From Stramonita haemastoma (Eukaryota > Mollusca > Gastropoda > Neogastropoda > Muricidae), in the NCBI GenBank assembly GCA_030674155.1, contig CM060325.1:17692870-17756869 (forward strand): 64,000 bases of DNA, written 5' to 3'. Below are positions 54,621 through 64,000 of this stretch, one piece after another. Every line of letters starts with the position of its first letter. Positions within the stretch are counted from its first letter, which is position 1. A model generated the notes under the pieces. It was given only the letters and a program-made list of their open reading frames with translations. It ran no database searches and was not told where the DNA came from. The position numbers and the translations under genes are program-made.

Positions 54621-55315
54621 CTTGCTTTTCTTTTGGTTGATGTTGTTCTTACTTCTTAGTTTTTCTAGTTTCTTCTTCTTCTAGGCATTTCTAGAAAGTA
54701 TGCATGTGTGTGTATGTTCATTTTATGTTTTTACTGACATAATACGTAGGGCCATATGAGTGCATTGTGATCAGAAAAGTTGGCCTTATAAACTGATGTG
54801 TCAACAGACTGAAGAACTCCAAGCTGTTCATTTCAGCAACAATGTCCTGCATGTCAAATTCAAAGTCTATAGCTGTTGGGTTGGTTCGAATACACTGCAT
54901 TGATAATCAACTCTTAAAAAAGCTTTTACTGGAGAAAAAGCATCAGTTATACTAAGTCCAAGATTTTAGAATTAAATATTCAACAGGACTTGGAAGTGAA
55001 ATAATGTATTATTACAGAAAACGAAACCAGTTCAACTATCGACAGATGTTATGAAGGGAACTTTCAGTATTGCCATCAGCATTCTTAGCGGCTATATACA
55101 ATACATTAGCATTGTTTTTGAAGTATAGATCATTACAGTGTACATTATCATTAAATAAGTGCGCATTCAGTTCTTTTAGAATAGCATCTCTTCATTTTAC
55201 ATTTTTGCAATGAAGGTGGGTTTTTTTTCTCAATGACATACACTCCACGTTTCTTAATATCATGTCAAGGCGAACTTGTTTCCAATTTTTCATTAAAAAC
55301 CCAGACTAGTAAAAT
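54621..55315. other. No recognised feature
   Basis: AT-rich unique sequence. Confidence 0.5.
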
Positions 55316-55319
55316 CATC

Positions 55320-55660
55320 CATGCTCTTTCAAGTTCAAGCACCTTTGAAACTGTCATGAAGCCAGCAGCAAATCCTCCTGAAAAATGCCTTGGCACAAAG
55401 AAAAATCATTTCGATTTTGTCAGCTGTGGCTGAAGACAAACAAACAGAAAAAAAAAGCCATGTCGTCCAAGACAAGCTTTAATTACACCAGGGAATGTAG
55501 ACCGTGTCTCGTGTCAATGTCGGCAAAAACGGAATTATGTTCACAAGATTAATCCCGATACCGATCAATCCTATTCCGTCTGCATGCGTGAGCTCAGTGA
55601 TGTTTGAGAAGATTGTCTGTTCTGTTTGATACGGGGATCGAATCTGCTTCCCTGAGCTTT
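55320..55660 (+). repeat. Dispersed repeat family I, copy 7
   Basis: ATCATTTCGATTTTGTCAGC, AAAAAAGCCATGTCGTCCAA, GACAAGCTTTAATTACACCA, 'GTCGGCAAAAACGGAATTAT', CCGATACCGATCAATCCTAT and GATTGTCTGTTCTGTTTGAT. Confidence 0.83.
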
Positions 55661-55879
55661 GGGTCTGTTTCTTTTATGTTCCAGCCTTCTTGTGTCTGTT
55701 GCTATCTTGTCCGTTCTTTGTGTTTCAGGATTGTTATGCCCAGAGGCGTGTAGGAAGTGCGATTTACTGGTACACTGAAAGAAGATGCCTTTTGATCCGT
55801 TTATCAATGATCTTATCTACATATTTTTTTGGTCGTGTTTTTTTTTATCTGATGCCAGTGGTTTGATCCTCTTTCACAA

Positions 55880-56130
55880 TTCCCTCTTTGTTGTGGATTG
55901 CTCAGACAGAAACTATTGTTTTTTTCATGTAAGCATATTAATACATTGCGCTGCTGTTAGCCACCTGACAAGTGAGGCCCAGCACACCCCACTTCCGCAT
56001 GGGAGAGAATCTTTATCTTTTAAGACTTTCTGGAAAAAGGCAGGAGGAAGAACTGAGAAGCAGAAATTCTCTCTTTTCTATCCCTCTCTTTGTTTCTGCC
56101 TTACTCCTTTCTTCGTGTTACTTAATTAGT
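55880..56130 (+). repeat. Dispersed repeat family A, copy 4 (5' half)
   Basis: GTTGTGGATTGCTCAGACAG, 'AAACTATTGTTTTTTTCATG', CTGACAAGTGAGGCCCAGCA and TTTTAAGACTTTCTGGAAAA match the 5' half of copy 2. The 'GGACCAAGAAGGCAGAA' part is rearranged to a GAACTGAGAAGCAG-like form and then lost. Confidence 0.72.
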
Positions 56131-56365
56131 GGCTATCGTATGTAATGGTGATGATATAAAATCACAGCACTATAATTATCAGTAGTCACAATAATATGAT
56201 CATAATGATTTTTTTCTTTATCAAAGAACTTGTATAGAGTTTGTAATGTTGTGAACACGTTGCTATTGTTATCTTAATTTACTGTATTCTACGGTCTATA
56301 TTTTGATGTCAGTAGAAAGCAGTTTCCATTTGCTTTCCTCTTTTATGCTTCTAAACGCAAGAACC
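56131..56365. other. No recognised feature
   Basis: AT-rich unique sequence. Confidence 0.5.
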
Positions 56366-56369
56366 AGTA

Positions 56370-56556
56370 AATTGCCTTTTTCTCCAAGCTAACACCTCAT
56401 TGAAAATGCCATAAGCTGACAAATCTCTCTGGAAAATGGCTTAGCACGCAAGAAAATCAATTCTATGCTGTCAGCGATGTCGCTGTTACCAGGAAGAAAC
56501 CATGTTGCCTGAGACAGCCTTTGATTACACCCGGGGAAATTTATGTAGACTTTGTT

Positions 56557-56558
<2 letters not shown>
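56370..56558 (+). repeat. Dispersed repeat family I, copy 8, 5' half
   Basis: 'ATAAGCTGACAAATCTCTCT', GGAAAATGGCTTAGCACGCA, GCTGTCAGCGATGTCGCTGT, AGAAACCATGTTGCCTGAGA and 'CAGCCTTTGATTACACCCGG'. It is cut by a (GT)n and a SINE C and resumes at 56,985. Confidence 0.85.

Positions 56559-56630
<72 letters not shown>
56559..56630. repeat. (GT)n microsatellite
   Basis: About 35 GT units at the junction between family I and the inserted SINE. Confidence 0.97.
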
Positions 56631-56631
<1 letters not shown>

Positions 56632-56639
56632 ATGTTTTT

Positions 56640-56865
56640 ATTCAGTTATTCTTTTATATCGAGGATATTGGATAAGCACTTTTGTGCTATTTTTTACATC
56701 AAGTCCCCGTGTGTACAGTTTTGTAAATCTTGTCATCTGTTCCCACTGGCACACAATGGCCTACTCTTACGAAAAGCGGAACAGGATTTAACTTGTTACG
56801 TGTGCGCAAGATGTTCTCCATGCGTTCGCACAGGGGGGCTCGGTTTATAGTGTCATCCGAAGGTG
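56640..56865 (-). repeat. SINE family C copy inserted in family I
   Basis: Read on plus: TCTTTTATATCGAGGATATT, TCCCCGTGTGTACAGTTTTG, 'GGCACACAATGGCCTACTCT', ACGAAAAGCGGAACAGGATT, 'GTGCGCAAGATGTTCTCCAT' and TTTATAGTGTCATCCGAAGG. The head is replaced by the next GT/GC repeat. Confidence 0.9.
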
Positions 56866-56968
56866 TGTGTGTGTGTGTGTGTGTGGTGTGTGTGTGCGCG
56901 CGCCGCGCGCGCGCGCGTGCGTGCGTGCGTGTGCGTGCGTGTGCGTGCATGTGCGTGTGTGTGTGTGC
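56866..56968. repeat. (GT)n/(GC)n alternating tract, Z-DNA prone
   Basis: GTGTGT, then about 20 bases of alternating GC (56,896-56,917), then GTGCGTGC units; almost pure alternating purine-pyrimidine. Confidence 0.93.
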
Positions 56969-56984
56969 AAAAAAACCCACAAAA

Positions 56985-57120
56985 AGGAGCATGTTCACAG
57001 GATCTAATTCTAATACCCAGCAATCCCATCTGATCCTGTCTGTAGCACTAGGCTTGGTGTTGTCAGAAAAGATGGTCTGTTCTGTCGGATACGGTGATGG
57101 ACTGTGCTCTTATTCTGAGC
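56985..57120 (+). repeat. Dispersed repeat family I, copy 8, 3' half
   Basis: 'AGCATGTTCACAGGATCTAA', CAGCAATCCCATCTGATCCT, GTCTGTAGCACTAGGCTTGG and GATGGTCTGTTCTGTCGGAT continue the family I order seen in copy 7. Confidence 0.78.
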
Positions 57121-57145
57121 TCCTCTTTCAGTTCAACTTTCTTTT

Positions 57146-58415
57146 GTTTGTCCTTGTCTTTGTCTGTTTGTGTCTTTGTCTGTTTGTGTCTTTGTCTGGC
57201 TGTGTCTTTGTCTGTCTGTGTCTTTGGCTGGCTGTGTCTTTGGCTGTCTGTGTCTTTGTCTGTCTGTTTCTTTGTCTGTCTCTGTCTTTGCTGTGTCTTT
57301 GGTTTCTGGTCTTTGGCTGTCTGAGTCTTTGGCTGTCTGTGTCTTTGGTGGCTGGTCTTTGGCTGTCTGTGTCCTTTGGTTTGTGGCTGTCTGTGTTGGT
57401 GGCTCTCTGTGTCTTTGTAGTTTGTGTTGGTGCTGTCTGTGTTTGGCTGTCTGTGTCTTTGGCTGTCTGTGTTGGTTGCTGTCTGTGGCTTTGGCTCTCT
57501 GTGTCTTTGTCTGTGTCAGTGGCCGTCTGTGTTGTGCTGTCTGTGGCTTGGCTGAGTCTTTGGCTGTCGAGTCTTTGCTGTCTGTGTCTTGAATGTCTGT
57601 GTCTTTGTGTCCTTTGGCTGTCTTGTGTTATCTGTCTGTGTTGGTGGCTGTCTAGGTCTTTGGCTGTCTGTGTCTTTGAATGTCTGTGTCTTTGTGTCTT
57701 TGGCTGCCTGTGTCTTTGGCTCTGAGTCTTTGGCTGTCTGAGTCTTTGCTGTCTGTGTCTTTGAATGTCTGTGTCTTTGTGTCTTTGGCTGTCTGTGTTT
57801 TTTTGTCGTGTTGGTGGCTGTCTGAGTCTTTGGCTGTCTGTGTCTTTGATGTCTGTGTCTTTGTGTCTTTGGCTGTCTGTTGTTTATCTGTCTGTGTTGG
57901 TGGCTGTCTGTGTCTTTGGCTGTCTGTGTCTTTGAATGTCTGTGTCTTTGTGTCTTTGGCTGTCTGTGTCTTTGGCTGTCTGTGTCTTTGGCTGTCTGTG
58001 TCTTTGGCTGAGTCTTTGGCTGTCTGTGTCTTTGAATGTTGTGTCTTTGTCTTGGCTGTCTGTGTCTTTGGCTGCCTGTGTCTTTGGCTGTCTGTGTCTT
58101 TGGCTGAGTCTTGGCTGTCTGTGTCTTTGAATGTCTGTGTCTTTGTGTCTTTGGCTGTCTGTGTCTTTGGCTGCCTGTCTTTGCTGTTTGTGTCTTGGCT
58201 GTCTGTGTGTTTATCTGTCTGTGTTGGTGGCTGTCTGTGTTTTGAATGTCTGTCTTTGTGTCTTTGGCTGTCTGTGTCTTTGGCTGCCTGTGTCTTTGGC
58301 TGTCTGTGTGTTTATCTGTCTGTGTTGGTGGCTGTCTGTGTTGGTGGCTGTCTGAGTCTTTGGCTGTCTGTGTCTTTGGCTGTATGTATCTTTGTCTGTC
58401 TGTGTTGTTGGCTAT
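57146..58415 (+). repeat. Minisatellite of ~16-bp units with higher-order repeat
   Basis: Roughly 1.27 kb of GTCTTTGGCTGTCTGT-like units with variants TGTTGGTGGCTG, TTTGAATGTCTG and TTTATCTGTC. The TTTGAATG variant recurs at 57,591, 57,678, 57,763, 57,848 (variant), 57,934, 58,034, 58,129 and 58,244, that is every 85-87 bp, then 95-115 bp. Long Val/Cys/Leu/Phe open frames are by-products. Confidence 0.92.
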
Positions 58416-59105
58416 TGGGGAAAGTGGGAAAGGGGATGTGTTGGAACAAAGAAAGGGATTGCTTTTTTATGACTGTGATTTTCTCACCTTGTTTCCAAAC
58501 TTAATAATTTTCATGTCAATTGTTTGTGATTGTCTTTCTGTATTCCTCCTCACAGGGATATATTTTTGGTATGTTTTTGTGTCTACGTCTGTGACCTGTC
58601 TGTCTATCAATTTGTGTCTTTTTCTCTGTCTCTGTGCCTCTGTGTCTTGGTCTCTGTCTGTCTCTGTCTCTGTCACTCTCTGTCTGTCTCTTTGTGATCC
58701 TTCTCTTACCTGTCACCTGTCTCCATCACAGCTATCGACGGTAGGAGCTCCACACAATGCCACCAGGCTTTGCCATTTTTCTCTCTCTGTCTCTGCTGAG
58801 TTCTACGATCTCCTGTAGCCCTCACAGACCACTGATCCCAATGATGTTGGCAATGTAAAATGTTGGTGGTCTGACTCTTTTCCTTCTGTCCTCAACCTTA
58901 CCTTGGAAAAAATATTGCCATCAGATTTGTCTGTTGTTTCTTTTTGCATGACCAATATGTTTCAGCCTGCGCTTAACAACTGGCTTAATCAGCATGTTGG
59001 TTACTAATTCTGTGTCTGTATACATGAAGATATTCATTTTTCACAAAAAGCACAGTTTTCCTTAAACAAGAATACCAAGACAATGTCTCTTCTTTTCGTA
59101 GTTTT
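58416..59105. other. Unassigned; TCTG/CTCTGT-rich 58,570-58,700
   Basis: A CTGTCTCTGTCT-rich patch follows the minisatellite; the rest is unique sequence. No gene. Confidence 0.5.
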
Positions 59106-59109
59106 TTTC

Positions 59110-59450
59110 CTGTTATTGTTGCAATACTGTAACCAGTAAACGTCTCATTTTCCTCTAAACTCCTATCTTAAGCTGACAAATCTTACGATAAATGACTTAA
59201 AATTCAGAACAGGCAGATGGACCTTTTGCTTCTGTCCGTGATGTTACCCTTTTCCAGTAAAAATCTATGTCACCCTAAACAACCTTTAGCTATGACAGGG
59301 ACTGTGTGTGGGCAGAGACCAAACTATGTTCTGAAGGATCGAACTCTGATATGATCAGTCCAATCAGTTCGTGGATATATGTGTATCTTCTGGTGCCTGT
59401 GGAATCATCCCCTTTTGTTTGATTCAAGGTTTGATGTCTTAGGATGTTTC
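59110..59450 (+). repeat. Dispersed repeat family I, copy 9
   Basis: GCAATACTGTAACCAGTAAA, 'CTCCTATCTTAAGCTGACAA', GTCCGTGATGTTACCC, CAACCTTTAGCTATGACAGG, TGATATGATCAGTCCAATC and TTGTTTGATTCAAGGTTTGA. The last block matches copy 10. Confidence 0.82.
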
Positions 59451-59735
59451 TTCTTTTGTTGTCTTTGTGTGGAAAGTAAAATTAAAAACTGAAAACCTGT
59501 TGTGCTCAAGTGTCTAGATTTGCCTGTTCTTTCTACTTTCTTATTATTTGTTTTACATGTCCACAAGCTCGTTATTGCACAGATTTTTTTTAAAAAGAAA
59601 GATAAATTCATTTTCTCCATCCTTGGTATTTAAAAAGAAAGCAGTTGTTAGAAAGAAAATACCGGGTGCGGATTGCCTACAACAGGACCAAGACATCCTC
59701 TTCTCCAAAAGAAAATCCCTTTCTGTTCCTCCTTG
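59451..59735. other. No recognised feature
   Basis: AT-rich unique sequence with AAAAAGAAAG repeats. Confidence 0.5.
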
Positions 59736-59739
59736 TCTT

Positions 59740-60090
59740 TGCAACGTTGTAACCAGTAAACTTCTCATTTTCTTCTGAGCTCCGGTCTCAAGCTGGCAAA
59801 TCTCACCAGGAAATGACTTTGCATTCAGGACAGGGGCCAAGTCATGTTGGTTCTGTCAGCGGTGTTACCTTGCCCAGGAAAAAGCCATGTCGCTCAAGAC
59901 AGCCTTTAATGACGCCAGGGACTGGGGCCCTTGTCTTGTGTGTGTTGGCAGAAACAGAACCAGGTTGGGAAGAATGGAATTCCGATAGGGATCAATCCTG
60001 TCCTGTTTGTGGGACATGTAGTGTGCGGTGTCTGTAGGGATAGTCTCCCTTTGTTTGATTCAAAGATTGATGTTACTAGCTTTTTTCTTC
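59740..60090 (+). repeat. Dispersed repeat family I, copy 10 (longest)
   Basis: From GCAACGTTGTAACCAGTAAA through 'AAAAAGCCATGTCGCTCAAG', GTGTTGGCAGAAACAGAACC and 'CCGATAGGGATCAATCCTGT' to TTTGTTTGATTCAAAGATTG. With copy 9 it defines both ends of the unit at about 350 bp. Confidence 0.92.
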
Positions 60091-60095
60091 CTTGT

Positions 60096-60350
60096 TTCTC
60101 TCTCCTTCTTCTTGTTCTTCTTGTTCTTGTTCTTGTTCTTCTTGTTCTTCTTGTTCTTCTTCTTGTTCTTCTTCTTGTTCTTCTTCTTCTTGTTCTTGTT
60201 CTTGTTCTTGTTCTTCTTCTTCTTCTTCTTCTTCTTCTTCTTCTTCTTCTTCTTCTTCTTCTTCTTCTTCTTCTTCTTCTTCTTCTTCGCAATTCTTCTT
60301 CTTCGCAATTCTTCTTCTTCGCATTCTTCTTCTTCGCAATTCTTCTTCTT
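60096..60350. repeat. (TTC)n with TTGTTC and 15-bp (CGCAATTCTTCTTCTT)n ends
   Basis: TTCTTG/TTGTTC mixtures to 60,205, about 26 TTC units, then four 15-16 bp units starting CGCAATT at 60,288, 60,304, 60,320 (CGCATT) and 60,335. Confidence 0.95.
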
Positions 60351-60354
60351 CAAA

Positions 60355-60355
<1 letters not shown>

Positions 60356-60443
<88 letters not shown>
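60356..60443. repeat. (CT)n microsatellite
   Basis: About 42 CT units with two TTC slips. Confidence 0.97.
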
Positions 60444-60446
<3 letters not shown>

Positions 60447-60521
60447 CTATCTGTCAAATTTGGGTTTGCTTCCTATCTTATTCTTATTTCTATAATTACT
60501 CTTTTTCTGACATTCAAAAAT

Positions 60522-60561
60522 AGATGTGTGTGTGTGCGCGCGCGCGCGTGTGTGTGTGTGT
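60522..60561. repeat. (GT)n-(GC)n-(GT)n, Z-DNA prone
   Basis: 40 bases of alternating purine-pyrimidine with a central GCGCGCGCGCGC. Confidence 0.93.
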
Positions 60562-60795
60562 GAAAAGAAATAAAAGACTGCAGTCAGGGAAGAAGAATAA
60601 CGAACTAGATCATTTTTGTATGTAGGTAGGAACATATTTCTGTCTGTACTTTCTCATGCATTATCAGTACATATATCCACAACCTTTTTTTTGTGTTTGT
60701 TTTTGTCTCTTCAGAAGACCTTCAACATTACTAACTTGTAAATTTTAATCAATACTGAAGTTCTAAGTTTTCTTTCAGTTTCTAATTTCTTCACA
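60562..60795. other. No recognised feature
   Basis: AT-rich unique sequence. Confidence 0.5.
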
Positions 60796-60904
60796 ATTAT
60801 CTATCTATCTATCTATCTCTCTATCTATCTCTCTATCTCTCTATCTCTCTATCTCTCTATCTCTCTATCTATCTATCTATCTATCCATCTATCTATCTAT
60901 CTAT
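60796..60904 (-). repeat. (GATA)n tail of LINE copy
   Basis: ATCT/CTCT tetranucleotides on plus, that is GATA/GAGA on minus, adjoining the LINE 3' end as at 10,269. Confidence 0.9.
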
Positions 60905-61075
60905 CCCTTAGTCTGGCGACCGTGGGGGCACCCCTAAAGACTTCACAACCAGTTACCTCAATTCTTCTCTCTGTTCTGCCTTTCTCAAAATTTTGTTGAG
61001 ATCTTAATATAGTCCTGTCCATTCGCTGATGTTGTCCTCCCATCTATCCTGTTTACGTTTTGTGTTTAGAGCCCT
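60905..61075 (-). pseudogene. Non-LTR retrotransposon ORF2 C-terminus, decayed
   Basis: On the minus strand, 'GATGGGAGGACAACATCAGC' and GAATGGACAGG encode RWEDNISEWTG. Next comes AACAAAATTTTGAGAAAGGC, then 'GTCTTTAGGGGTGCCCCCAC', and the element ends AGACTAAGGGATAGATAG. It aligns with 10,128-10,285 (plus) but has a TAA after the GLY codons and another stop, so it is non-functional and 5'-truncated. Confidence 0.85.
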
Positions 61076-61089
61076 CCCTGTAAGCAAGA

Positions 61090-61430
61090 AAAAAAACCTT
61101 TCATTTTCCCTGCGCTTCTGTTCGTTCCACACTAACAAATCTCACCAGGAAATGGCTTCGCTTGCAAGATGGAAGGAAGGAAAGTCATTTTGATTCTGTC
61201 AGTGATGTTACCTTTCCCAGGAAAAAGCCATGTTGTCGAAGGTGGCCTTTAAATTACCCCAGGGACTGTGGACCTATGTTTCGTGTGTGGTGGCAGATCC
61301 AGAATCGTGTTTGGTGGAATCGAATTCCGATACTGATCATGTAATCCTGTTGGACTGTAGTTTGTGCTGTCTGTGGGAATCTTCTCTTTTTGCCAGACTG
61401 AAGGATTGGTGTCTTTGAGGTTTTTTCTGT
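61090..61430 (+). repeat. Dispersed repeat family I, copy 11
   Basis: 'AATCTCACCAGGAAATGGCT', CATTTTGATTCTGTCAGTGA, AGGAAAAAGCCATGTTGTCG, CCCCAGGGACTGTGGACC, GTGTGGTGGCAGATCCAGAA and 'CCGATACTGATCATGTAATC'. Confidence 0.87.
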
Positions 61431-61571
61431 GTTCTTTTTCTGTGTTTTTTTTCTGTATGTGTCTTTCTCTTGATGTCTTGGTGTCTCTGCTTCTGTCTGT
61501 CTGTCGTTCCCTCCCTGTCTTTCGCCTTCCTCTCTCTCTCTCCTCTCTCGTCTCTCTTCTCTCTCTCTCCC

Positions 61572-61646
<75 letters not shown>

Positions 61647-61655
61647 CTCTCTGTC
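61431..61655. repeat. TCTG-rich then (CT)n
   Basis: TTTCTGTG and GTCTGTCTGTC patches lead into CT arrays at 61,535-61,655 with CCT and TTC slips. Confidence 0.93.
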
Positions 61656-61840
61656 TTCTGTTCTTCAAGTACATACTCAGGTCTATGTGTGGGCATGCTG
61701 TATGTTGGTACATGGGTGGATAATTATTATATCTTATCTGCTTAGAGTATCTATGTGGCTGGTGTGATGAGAAGGGTTGGTGCTGAAGAAAGTATATAAG
61801 CAAAACTGAAAGCATTTTGTGGTCTAGTATGTGCTGATAT

Positions 61841-62096
61841 ATCTCTCTCTCTCTCTCTCCACTCTCCCCAAAAGTTCTTCGATGAGACTTTAAACCGAGG
61901 CCTCTCGTGTGCGAACGCACGCAGACATCTTGAGCACACGTTAAATCCTGTTCCGCTTTTCGTAAGGTAGGCCATCGTGTGCCGTGGGAACAGATGACAT
62001 GATTTACAAAACTGCTACACACGGGGACCGGATGAAAAAAATGCACATGATTGTTATTCTGTATCCTCGATATAAAAGAATAAATAAATAATAAAA
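61841..62096 (+). repeat. (CT)n joined to SINE family C copy
   Basis: CT units at 61,841-61,858 run into CCACTCTCCCCAAAAG, then GATGAGACTTTAAACCGAGG, 'CGTGTGCGAACGCACGCAGA', TCCGCTTTTCGTAAGGTAGG, 'GGGAACAGATGACATGATTT' and TATCCTCGATATAAAAGAAT, ending in AAATAAATAATAAAA. Confidence 0.92.
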
Positions 62097-62099
62097 AAT

Positions 62100-62235
62100 C
62101 TCTCTCCTCTCTCTCTGCTCTCTCTCTCTCATCCGTCTCTCCTCTCTCTCTCTCTCTCTCTCTCTACTCTATATATATATATAATATATATATTAGATAT
62201 AGATATAGATATAGATATAGATATAGATATAGATT
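62100..62235. repeat. (CT)n-(TA)n-(AGATAT)n compound repeat
   Basis: CT-rich to 62,165, TA at 62,170-62,193 and about six AGATAT hexamers to 62,233. Confidence 0.94.
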
Positions 62236-63284
62236 CTTTCTTGGCTTCAATTTGGAATGACATAACAGGTCTAATCTTGTGTTCCCTGTTTACCTCCTTC
62301 TGTGTAACCATCACTGCTTTGTCTGTACTGTGCGTCTGAAGTCTGAATCTGTTAGTATCTCAACGACTGTCTCTTGATGTTTGTTGCTATCCTTTTTGTT
62401 ACTACCATTACATTTCGCAAGTTGAGATTCTAGTTTCGTTTCTTTTGTTTATTTGTTTATTCTAGCTGATATTTCCACCGTTCATTGTGCTGATCCTCTT
62501 GATAATAATGACAAAAAATATAAATTACATCTGATATAGTGGTATGGAAATAGTACTGATAACTGTTATTATAACTGCTATAGATAATATGATTTAGTAC
62601 AATTTCTCTAAAATATAGCAGAATATTAATTGGATTAGATTTTGAAAAATAATAACGTTCTCATTTTACTTTCAATTCTCCCCGAAGAAGACTGCTTTAG
62701 CTAAGTTCTAATTACACAACGTCTTACATTTCTAAGGATTCACATTACGAAACAACGAAGCCAATAATGCAGCTGAGACACAAAGACAGAAATCCCCTCT
62801 CCCTAATCACTATTATTCTTAGGATTGCCTGAGTTCAGTCTAAGCTTTCATTCATAGAGAGAAAGAAAGAAAAATAATAACAAAAAAAAAAACTAGAGAT
62901 TCAAAACACGGGGGTGGTCTTAAATTACCCTAAAGTTACCCCCTTCCCCCTAAAAAAAAAAAAAAAAAGAAAACTGCGATGAAAATCCCAAACTGCCAGT
63001 AGGGGTCGAGTTTCGAGAAAACATAGACTAGGAAAACATTCGGGCTTTAGTTTTCAAACAGAATCTTGTAAAACGATAAACAGCCGTGTTTCTGAGGGGT
63101 CCGACAGGCACAACATGGCCTGATCAGATGCCAGAAAAACAGCAAACAAGAGAAGGGGTTTTTTTTGCCGCTTCCGGCCAGAGGTAGTAGATCTACTAGT
63201 AGTAGGCCACAGTTCTCAACTGGGAACTGCTGATACTGTAGCGTACATAGACATGGATAAGCTAAGAGGCCAGTGAGATTTGGA
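62236..63284. other. No recognised feature
   Basis: AT-rich unique sequence with A runs near 62,882 and 62,955. No gene or family match. Confidence 0.5.
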
Positions 63285-63560
63285 GATTTGTGTGTGTGTG
63301 TGCTGGGGGGGGGGGGAGGTGTGTGTGTTTGGGGGGGAGGTGTGTGTATGTGGTGGTGGTGGGGTGAGCGTGTGTGTGTGTGTGTGGTGGTGGTGTGGGG
63401 GGTGAGGTGTGTGTGTGTGTGTGTGTGTGTGAAGAGACGTGGTGTTGTGTTGTGTTGTTTATGTGTGTTGTGGTGTTGTGGTGTGGTGTGGGTGTGTGTG
63501 TGTGTGTCGTAACGTGGATGACATGTGGTGGAGAGGGTAGTGTGTGTGTTTGGTGTTGTC

Positions 63561-63598
<38 letters not shown>

Positions 63599-63760
63599 TG
63601 TGAGTGTGTGATGTGTGTGTGTGTGTGTGTGTGGTGCGTGTGTGTGTGTATGTGTGTGTAGTATGTGTGTGTGTGTGTTGTGTGTGTGGTATGTGTGTGT
63701 GTGCGCGCGCGCGCGTGTGTGTGTGTGCGTGCGTGCATGCGTGTGTGTATGTGTGTGACT
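63285..63760. repeat. Long (GT)n/(GGT)n/(GC)n region
   Basis: About 475 bp of GT with GGTGG, G-run and GCGCGC interruptions; alternating GC at 63,703-63,714 followed by GTGCGTGC. Open frames here are artefacts. Confidence 0.95.
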
Positions 63761-64000
63761 GTGGAGCCTGAAGACTCGCTAGGTTTGTTTGCTCTCTGTC
63801 AGTGGGGATACTGCCGCATTGGGATAAAAGTGTCGGCTTGTTTCTCTTTTTTCTGTTTATCCTTTCTCTGAATCTCTGGCTGAGTGGTTTTGCAGTTTTC
63901 TTTCTCTCTGGGTTTTGTTATATACATTTTTTGCAACCCAAGCTTTTTGTTATGGGCTGACTTTTATCTACTTTTTTTCTGTCATATTCTGTTTGTCTGT
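63761..64000. other. No recognised feature
   Basis: T-rich unique sequence to the window edge. Confidence 0.5.

Noticed and set aside
57094..58818. Long plus-strand open frames (up to ~330 codons) over the 57-58 kb minisatellite
   Set aside because: The residues repeat with the 16-bp DNA unit, change frame freely between overlapping frames, and have no start context or domain. They reflect lack of stop codons in the repeat.

Overview
The window is eukaryotic, repeat-dominated, non-coding DNA. I found no intact host gene, rRNA, tRNA gene, CRISPR array or prokaryotic signal. It is very rich in di-, tri- and tetranucleotide microsatellites (mostly CT/GA and CA/GT), tRNA-derived SINEs and decayed non-LTR retrotransposons. 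The SINE types resemble families common in lophotrochozoans. I infer a mollusc, probably a marine gastropod; the species cannot be read from the sequence.

Layout. 1-860 is a two-level minisatellite. 900-20,000 is a mosaic of microsatellites, SINEs and three non-LTR (LINE) remnants (4,755-5,120; 10,030-10,268 with a GATA tail; 15,330-16,400). 20,715-22,185 (minus strand) is the best coding feature: a decayed or nearly intact exon of a protein family with a central conserved region and a C-terminal cysteine cluster, broken once by an in-frame TGA. 22,500-31,600 is microsatellites plus SINEs, including one SINE inserted in another. 31,600-61,430 holds three unnamed dispersed families, called here H (5 copies), G (4 copies) and I (11 copies). 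All 20 copies lie in one orientation, unlike the SINEs among them. 57,146-58,415 is a GTCTTTGGCTGTCTGT-type minisatellite with higher-order periodicity. 60,796-61,075 is a second LINE 3' end with a GATA tail. 63,285-63,760 is GT/GC-rich.

The repeat families (letters are mine, assigned by reading copies against each other): A, 3' element with 'GGACCAAGAAGGCAGAA'; B, C, E, J and K, tRNA-headed SINEs; C2, a SINE sharing the centre of C but with another 3' module; D and F, short dispersed repeats; G, an element with a near-invariant 122-bp core and an internal 33-bp tandem array; H and I, about 300-bp units. Boundaries were set by eye and are good to roughly 10-30 bases.

No genes work together here. 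The biology on view is repeat evolution: nesting of SINEs, exchange of SINE modules, growth of microsatellites at a fixed point inside a SINE, and one-directional local spread of G, H and I. Long open frames in the window are almost all low-complexity translations of microsatellites and are left out.
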